DNA of 64,000 nucleotides from Ornithinimicrobium humiphilum (GTDB lineage Bacteria; Actinomycetota; Actinomycetes; Actinomycetales; Dermatophilaceae): contig NZ_VFPU01000001.1 in the NCBI RefSeq assembly GCF_006716885.1, positions 930,001-994,000 of the forward strand, in the 5' to 3' direction. The position numbers were made by a program, and so were the translations under genes. The notes below the pieces were generated by a model that was given only the letters and a program-made list of their open reading frames with translations, was not told the DNA's origin and searched no databases. Of this stretch, positions 59,264 through 64,000 are shown piece after piece; position 1 is the first letter of the stretch; the number at the start of each line of letters is the position of its first letter.

Positions 59264-60508
59264 GTGCTGACTCTTCCCGTGGGACTGCGGACGCTCGCGG
59301 TCGTCCAGGCGGGCGGCGCCGGCTCCCGCATGGACGTCCTGACGCGCGAGCGTGCCAAGCCCGCGCTGCCCTTCGCGGGCAGCTGCTCCCTCATCGACTT
59401 CCCGCTGTCGTCGCTCTCCGCGAGCGGGGTGGCCGACGTGTGGGTGAGCGTGCAGTACCAGTCCGCCACCCTCGACGCCTACCTCGCGGGCGGACGGCCG
59501 TGGGACCTCGACCGCAGCCGCGGCGGCCTCCGCCGGCTCACCCCCGAGGAGGGGTCGGGCACGGCGCACGACGCCGGCTTCGCGAGGGGCAACGCCGACG
59601 GGCTCTTCCGGATCCGCGACGACATCGCCGCCTTCGCACCGGACGTGCTCGTCGTGCTGTCCGCCGACCACGTCTTCTCCGCCGACCTGCGCCCGATGAT
59701 CAGCCGCCACCTCGAGCGCGGCGCCGAGTGCACCGTCCTCACCTCGGAGGTCGGGGTGCAGGAGGCGACCCACAACATGGTCGTGTCCACCGGGCGCGAC
59801 GGCCGGGTGCGCGCGGTGGACTACAAGCCGTCCTCGACGGACAACGGCACGGTCGCGGTCGAGATCTTCCTCTACGACCCCGTCGTCCTCGTCGCCGAGC
59901 TGGAGCGCCTGCGGGCCGAGCTGCACACCGAGGCCGAGGACGCGGGGGACACCGGCCTGGGCGACTTCGGCGAGCACCTGCTGCCCGCGCTCGTCGAGCG
60001 GGGTCGCACGTATGCCGATCCGCTCCCGGGCTACTGGAAGGACGTCGGCCGGCCTGCCGTCTACCTGCAGGCGCACCGCGACCTGCTCGCCGGACGCGTG
60101 GACGTCTTCGACCACCTGGACCGGCCGGTGCTGGGCACCCGCGTGCCCGGGCCGCCCGCCTGGTGCGCGGAAACGGCACAGGTCCAGGACGCCATGCTCA
60201 CCGCGGGGAGCCGGGTGCGCGGGACCGTGCGTCGCAGCGTCCTCGGCCCTGGCGTCGAGGTGCAGACCGGGGCGGTGGTCGAGGACAGCGTCCTCCTGGG
60301 CGACGTCGTCGTGGAGGCCGGGGCCGTCGTGCGCACGGCCGTCCTGGACGAGCGCGTCGTGGTCGGGCGGGACGCCCGCGTGGGGGAGACCCCTGCCGGG
60401 ACCCGGCTGACCGACGAGGCGGTCACGCTCGTGGGCCGCGACAGCCGGATCGGCCGGGGCGCCGTGGTCCCCGCCGGCGGCCGGCTGGAGCCGGGCTCGA
60501 CGACCTGA
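59264..60508 (+). CDS. Glucose-1-phosphate adenylyltransferase-like nucleotidyltransferase
   Basis: 414 residues. VVQAGGAGSRMDVLTRERAKPALPF is the nucleotidyltransferase loop (GGxGxR), LIDFPLSSLSASG, VSVQYQ, GSGTAHD, VVLSADHVFSADL, VEIFLYDP, GYWKDVGRPAVYLQAH, then a left-handed beta-helix (GSRVRGTVRRSVLGPGVEVQTGAVVEDSVLLGDVVVEAGAVVRTAVLDERVVVG). It departs from housekeeping GlgC in the N-terminal regulatory/substrate stretches, so it is a paralogue with uncertain sugar phosphate. With a GlgE pathway also present, the cell may make ADP-glucose for other uses. Confidence 0.78.
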   Translation: MLTLPVGLRTLAVVQAGGAGSRMDVLTRERAKPALPFAGSCSLIDFPLSSLSASGVADVWVSVQYQSATLDAYLAGGRPWDLDRSRGGLRRLTPEEGSGTAHDAGFARGNADGLFRIRDDIAAFAPDVLVVLSADHVFSADLRPMISRHLERGAECTVLTSEVGVQEATHNMVVSTGRDGRVRAVDYKPSSTDNGTVAVEIFLYDPVVLVAELERLRAELHTEAEDAGDTGLGDFGEHLLPALVERGRTYADPLPGYWKDVGRPAVYLQAHRDLLAGRVDVFDHLDRPVLGTRVPGPPAWCAETAQVQDAMLTAGSRVRGTVRRSVLGPGVEVQTGAVVEDSVLLGDVVVEAGAVVRTAVLDERVVVGRDARVGETPAGTRLTDEAVTLVGRDSRIGRGAVVPAGGRLEPGSTT

Positions 60509-60553
60509 GGGTCACAGCTCCTCGACGGCGGCGGTGAGCGGGCCGTTCGCGGG

Positions 60554-60778
60554 TCAGGCGTCGTCGGTGACCTCCCCGGCGGCCGTGGTGCCCGCGTCCT
60601 GCTGAGCCGCTGCAGGGGGCAGGAGGATCACCCCGCGGTCGAGGTCGACGGTGGCCGCGCTCGGGTCGTCGTCGGCCTCGGAGCCGGGCAGCTGGGCCTC
60701 GATGCGCTTGCGGTCGCGCTCCTCCGCCAGGTGCTTGTGCCCGGGGTTGAACAGCTCGATGACGTCGTCGAGACCCAT
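60554..60778 (-). CDS. DUF6191-like small protein
   Basis: 74 residues. MGLDDVIELFNPGHKHLAEERDRKRIEAQ matches the short actinobacterial DUF6191 pattern; the rest is acidic and low-complexity. Function unknown. ATG 60778 chosen for GGAGG eight bases upstream; the GTG at 60787 overlaps that site. Confidence 0.65.
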   Translation of the reverse strand: MGLDDVIELFNPGHKHLAEERDRKRIEAQLPGSEADDDPSAATVDLDRGVILLPPAAAQQDAGTTAAGEVTDDA

Positions 60779-60947
60779 CCGTGCCACCTCCTGGGGCCGA
60801 CCCTACGCCCGTCGCGCAGGAGCCGCCGGGGGCGGCCGCCCGGACAGCGCGGCATACCCGACCCCTGGGGGCTTGACCGTCCCGAGCACCTGCCACCATG
60901 ATGCGCGCGGTGCCGCGACGGTCGCGCACCGGGTGAAGGAGGTGCGC

Positions 60948-61529
60948 ATGCCCGGCATCCTGCCGCGACTGCTGCGCGCCCTCACCGTCACCACCGTCGT
61001 CCTCGGCCTCTCCGCGACCGCCCACACCCGGGCGGGCGCCCACCTGCCGGGCCCGGTCGTAATGGCCGCGCTCGCCGCGGTCGTCCTCCTGCTGGTCCTG
61101 CCGCTCACCCGCAGGACCCTGCGCCCCGTGCCGCTGCTCGCGCTCCTGGGAGCCGGTCAGCTCGCCCTGCACCACGTGCTCGTGCTGCTCACGGCCACCG
61201 CACGGTGCGCCCCGGTCGCGGTGCACGAGCACCACACCGTGCTGGTCTGCGACGGGATGGTCGAGCAGGCCGCCGCGCACGGCGCCACCACCACGTCGAT
61301 GGTCCTGGCGCACGTGCTGGCGACGCTGGCCAGCGCCGCCGCCATCAGCCACGGCGAAGCCGTCCTGCGCGCACTCCTGGCGCCGGTGCGCTCGCTGCTC
61401 GACCTGCCCCAGCCGGTCGTGCTCCCGGTCGTCCCGCGCCAGCGCGTCGCGGGCCTCTCCTTCGTGCCGTGCGGGGGTGCGCTGGTCCTGCCGCCCCCGA
61501 CGCGAGGGCCGCCGCCGGTCAGCTGCTGA
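60948..61529 (+). CDS. Membrane protein upstream of ycnI-copC
   Basis: 193 residues, four or five predicted helices (about 8-26, 33-53, 58-80, 110-135). His-rich external stretch (VAVHEHHTVLVCDG) and C-terminal cytosolic tail rich in Pro. GAAGGAGG gives a strong ribosome-binding site. Family not recognised; co-direction with ycnI and copC and the histidines suggest a role in copper handling, which is inference. Confidence 0.65.
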   Translation: MPGILPRLLRALTVTTVVLGLSATAHTRAGAHLPGPVVMAALAAVVLLLVLPLTRRTLRPVPLLALLGAGQLALHHVLVLLTATARCAPVAVHEHHTVLVCDGMVEQAAAHGATTTSMVLAHVLATLASAAAISHGEAVLRALLAPVRSLLDLPQPVVLPVVPRQRVAGLSFVPCGGALVLPPPTRGPPPVSC

Positions 61530-61617
61530 CCCTCTCGCGCCCACCGGCGCGCATCCCTCTTCTTCTTCGCTCCATCCGGCGCTGCCTCCTGCGCGGCGCC
61601 GCCCGAAAGGACCTCTC

Positions 61618-62301
61618 ATGAACGTTCGTCGTCCCCTGCTCGCCTCCGCCGCCGGCCTCGTCCTCCTGGGCCTGGGCCTGCCCCCCGCGAGCGCCCACGT
61701 CACCGTCGCACCGTCGACCACGGAGGCGGGTGCCTACACGGTGCTGACCTTCGCGGCCTCGCACGGCTGCGACGGCTCGCCCACGACCTCCTTCACCATC
61801 TCGATCCCGGAGACCATCGCCGACGCCAAGCCCACCGTCTACGACGGCTGGGACGTGGAGAAGATCGAGGAGGAGCTCTCCGAGCCGATCACCACCGCCG
61901 ACGGCGTGACCCTGACCAAGCACGTCGGCAAGGTCGTCTACACCGCGAGGACCCCGCTCGAGGACGGCTACCGGGCCGCCTTCGAGATCCAGGTCCAGAA
62001 CCCCGACACCCCCGGCGAGACGCTGGCCTTCCCCACGCTGCAGACCTGCCTGGAGGGGGCGACCGACTGGGCCGAGCTGGCCGCCGAGGGTCAGGACCCG
62101 CACGACCTCGAGGCCCCGGCGCCGACCTACACCGTCACGGAGGCCTCGGGCGGCCACGGGGCGGAGACCGGCGAGACGTCGGCGGCGGTCGAGGCCGGCT
62201 CCTCGTCGGCGCTCGGCTGGGTCGGGGCGCTGCTCGGTCTGGTCGGCGCGGTGCTCGGGGCCGTGGCCTTCCAGCGCACCCGCTCGACCGCCCGCTCGTG
62301 A
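61618..62301 (+). CDS. ycnI: YcnI family copper-binding membrane protein (DUF1775)
   Basis: 227 residues. Signal peptide ending PPASA directly before HVTV: the mature N-terminal His is the copper ligand of YcnI proteins. TVAPSTTEAGAYTVLTFAASHGCDGSPTTSFTISIPE and YDGWDVEKIE follow, then a Thr/Ala linker and a C-terminal helix (GWVGALLGLVGAVLGAVAFQ). GAAAGGA lies upstream of the ATG. The stop overlaps copC (GTGA). Confidence 0.9.
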   Translation: MNVRRPLLASAAGLVLLGLGLPPASAHVTVAPSTTEAGAYTVLTFAASHGCDGSPTTSFTISIPETIADAKPTVYDGWDVEKIEEELSEPITTADGVTLTKHVGKVVYTARTPLEDGYRAAFEIQVQNPDTPGETLAFPTLQTCLEGATDWAELAAEGQDPHDLEAPAPTYTVTEASGGHGAETGETSAAVEAGSSSALGWVGALLGLVGAVLGAVAFQRTRSTARS

Positions 62302-62873
62302 CCTCCTGGTCCGCTCACCAGTCCCGCCCGGCCCTCGTGGCCGGGTGGGGCCGGACCCTCGGGCCGGTCGTCGCGGTGCTCGTCCTCGTCCTGCTCACCT
62401 GGTGGGCACCGGCCGGGTCGGCCCACGACCGGCTGCTGTCCTCGGAGCCGGACCAGGGCCAGGTGCTCGAGACCGTCCCCGAGGCCATCGAGCTGACCTT
62501 CAGCGACGTCCCGGTGCCCCTGGGCTCGCAGGTGGTCGTCGAGGGGCCCGACGGCCGCGACTGGGCGACCGGGGACCTGCAGGTCGTCGACACGGTCGTC
62601 CACCAGCCCGTCGACCCGGCCGCCCCCGCGGGCGACTACACCGTCCGCTGGCGGGTGACGTCCTCCGACGGACACCCGATCACCGGCACGGTCGAGTTCT
62701 CGACCCGCTCCGGAGGAGCGCCTTCTGGGGCCGCTGACCAGGGCGTGACCGTCGGGGCCGTGGACGCCGAGCCCGGCGGCGGGGGCCCGAGGCTCGTCGT
62801 GGCGGGCGCCGCGGTCCTGGTCGTGCTCGCAGGCGCCGTCGCCCTCGTGCTGCGGAGCCGGGCCCGGGCCTGA
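62298..62873 (+). CDS. copC: CopC-domain copper resistance protein
   Basis: 191 residues. Signal/anchor helix then SAHDRLLSSEPDQGQVLETVPEAIELTFSDVPVPLGSQVVV: N-terminal His of CopC, and SSDGHPITGTVEFST with the second His, i.e. a Cu(II) site. C-terminal helix AAVLVVLAGAVALVLRS anchors it in the membrane. Binds copper outside the cell; usually works with CopD, not in this window. GTG overlaps the ycnI stop. Confidence 0.9.
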   Translation: MTSWSAHQSRPALVAGWGRTLGPVVAVLVLVLLTWWAPAGSAHDRLLSSEPDQGQVLETVPEAIELTFSDVPVPLGSQVVVEGPDGRDWATGDLQVVDTVVHQPVDPAAPAGDYTVRWRVTSSDGHPITGTVEFSTRSGGAPSGAADQGVTVGAVDAEPGGGGPRLVVAGAAVLVVLAGAVALVLRSRARA

Positions 62874-62905
62874 CGCGCGCCGGGCCGGGGACCCGCCCGA
62901 CCTCG

Positions 62906-62941
62906 CCGACCTCGAGGGTGCACGTGCACCCTCGAGGTCGG
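62906..62941. terminator. 36-bp perfect palindrome between copC and ABC permease
   Basis: CCGACCTCGAGGGTGCAC followed directly by its complement, no loop. Between convergent genes, 32 bases after the copC stop: bidirectional terminator. Confidence 0.75.
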
Positions 62942-63020
62942 TGGCCCCGGGCGTGCTCCGGCCTGCGGGCGGGCGTCGCGCGCCAGGGGTATGTCGTGAG
63001 CCGCTCGGGGCGCTCCGCCC

Positions 63021-64000
63021 TCAGCGAGGTAGGTCGCGCCGCCGCAGCCCGACGACGCCCGCCGCGCTCAGCAGCACCGCCAGTGCCGCCATGACCAGCA
63101 GCGGCGTCCACGCCAGGTCGACGCCCGGCACGAGGGGCGTGCGCGCGAGCGGCGCGAGCCCGGCGGCCCAGTCCGGCAGGTCGAGCAGGCCGCCCAGCCA
63201 GACGACCAGGCCCGACCACAGGACCGGCGCCCAGGCCAGGGCCGACCAGCGCGGCAGCAGGCCCACGAGGGCGACCGCCACGGCGCCGTGCAGCAGGGTG
63301 GCCGGCACGTAGGCGAGCGACGCGGCCGTCAGCTCGACGACCCAGCCGGCGTCGCCGGTGGCGAGCATCACGCCGACGCCGACGCCCAGCCCGAGCAGCA
63401 CGAGCGCGGCCAGGGCCCAGAGCGTGACGGTCGCGCACCAGCCGGCGAGCACCGCGGTGCGCGAGCTGCCCGACACCAGCAGACCCTCCAGGCGGCCCGC
63501 CTGCTCCTCGCCCCGCAGCTGCAGCACGCCCCAGACCAGCAGGGCCGGCGGCCCGATGCCGAGGATCGAGAGCATCACGGCCGCGAACGAGCGGGTGAGG
63601 TCGGCGAGGTCGATCTCGACCCAGTCCGTGATGGCGGGCATCTCCTCGACCATCCCGTCCAGCGCCGTCGCGAGCGTGCCGAAGGCCACGGCGAAGAGCA
63701 CCAGCCCGATGGCCCAGGCGACGAACGTCCCGGCCGTCAGACGCCAGGCCAGCCCGGCGGGGGAGAGCAGTGAGGCCCGCGCTCCCGCAGGGCCGGGGCT
63801 CGGGGGCCGCAGCCCGGCCCCCAGGTCGCGGCGGCGGGCCAGCGACGCGGCCAGCACCAGCAGCACCACGGTCGCCACGACGGGCAGGACCAGCGGCCAC
63901 CACCGGAGGTCGACGTAGAGGCGCGTCTGCTGCGCCCACGCGAAGGGGGAGAACCACGACAGCCACGAGCCCTGGCTGTCGATCACGTCGCCCACGCCGC
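63021..64000 (-). CDS. ABC-2 exporter permease, C-terminal part (runs off window)
   Basis: At least 326 codons to the window end, minus strand, open at the edge. Six helices, including GQ-rich SPFAWAQQTRLYVDLRWWPLVLPVVATVVLLVLAASLARRRDLGAGL and the terminal VDLAWTPLLVMAALAVLLSAAGVVGLRRRDL. The pattern fits the second half of the roughly 530-residue permeases annotated as exporters of polyketide antibiotics, normally paired with an ATPase gene upstream (outside). A near copy of the 11-mer (62988) is just beyond its 3' end. Confidence 0.75.
   Translation of the reverse strand, partial: GVGDVIDSQGSWLSWFSPFAWAQQTRLYVDLRWWPLVLPVVATVVLLVLAASLARRRDLGAGLRPPSPGPAGARASLLSPAGLAWRLTAGTFVAWAIGLVLFAVAFGTLATALDGMVEEMPAITDWVEIDLADLTRSFAAVMLSILGIGPPALLVWGVLQLRGEEQAGRLEGLLVSGSSRTAVLAGWCATVTLWALAALVLLGLGVGVGVMLATGDAGWVVELTAASLAYVPATLLHGAVAVALVGLLPRWSALAWAPVLWSGLVVWLGGLLDLPDWAAGLAPLARTPLVPGVDLAWTPLLVMAALAVLLSAAGVVGLRRRDLPR

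Overview
The window is a contiguous piece of a very GC-rich (roughly 72% by eye) actinobacterial chromosome. Evidence for Actinobacteria: the GlgE maltosyl-phosphate pathway, a mycoredoxin-like protein, CarD, DUF3618 and DUF6191 proteins, gatCAB with GTGA overlaps, and many start codons placed directly behind a TANNNT -10 box (leaderless mRNAs). A member of Micrococcales such as the Intrasporangiaceae or Ornithinimicrobiaceae group is my best guess, but this is inference. No integrase, transposase, phage gene, CRISPR array or defence system is visible; most of the window looks like ordinary core chromosome with a few accessory inserts.

Layout. 1-9.6 kb holds alpha-glucan metabolism: a leftward operon glgE-treS-maltokinase (cut by the window edge), a divergent glycogen phosphorylase, and glgX. 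9.7-14.4 kb: a YbjN protein coupled to an enoyl-CoA hydratase, a PadR regulator with its membrane partner, and etfBA. 14.6-29.3 kb: cysteine desulfurase-mnmA, a CD225/DUF2752 membrane pair, a MetE-like protein, EamA transporter-ligA-DinB-like, a mycoredoxin, gatCAB, a 2-hydroxyacid dehydrogenase, SixA and endonuclease IV. 29.3-38.9 kb: an ABC-2 exporter, hemerythrin, a catalytically degenerate ketol-acid reductoisomerase paralogue next to ilvE, FAH hydrolase, murI, a methyltransferase behind a 20-bp palindromic operator, and a metallo-hydrolase. 39-42.7 kb: an ECF sigma/anti-sigma/cupredoxin operon followed by rph-rdgB. 42.7-49.8 kb: carD, thrC-thrB, PhzF, tRNA-Leu, bcp, DUF3618, GroES-like, CorA and an alpha/beta-hydrolase without nucleophile. 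49.8-50.1 kb is a non-coding repeat cluster. 50.2-55.4 kb: MFS transporter, kbl-tdh (threonine catabolism), tRNA-Lys, BrkB, tRNA-His. 55.6-64 kb: a tandem pair of Tat-exported proteins of unknown function, AraC-VOC, a frameshifted GH16-like pseudogene, a GlgC paralogue, a copper cluster (membrane protein-ycnI-copC), and a truncated ABC permease.

The observations I would follow up first: (i) a dispersed 11-bp word, CACGGCATACC, present eleven times exactly on both strands in coding and non-coding DNA and once as a head-to-head pair forming a hairpin, reminiscent of DNA uptake sequences; (ii) the tandem Tat-secreted paralogues with a duplicated upstream element; (iii) the KARI pseudoenzyme beside ilvE; (iv) the 25-bp and 40-bp repeat arrays between 49783 and 50042; (v) pervasive leaderless initiation, which also fixes many start codons.
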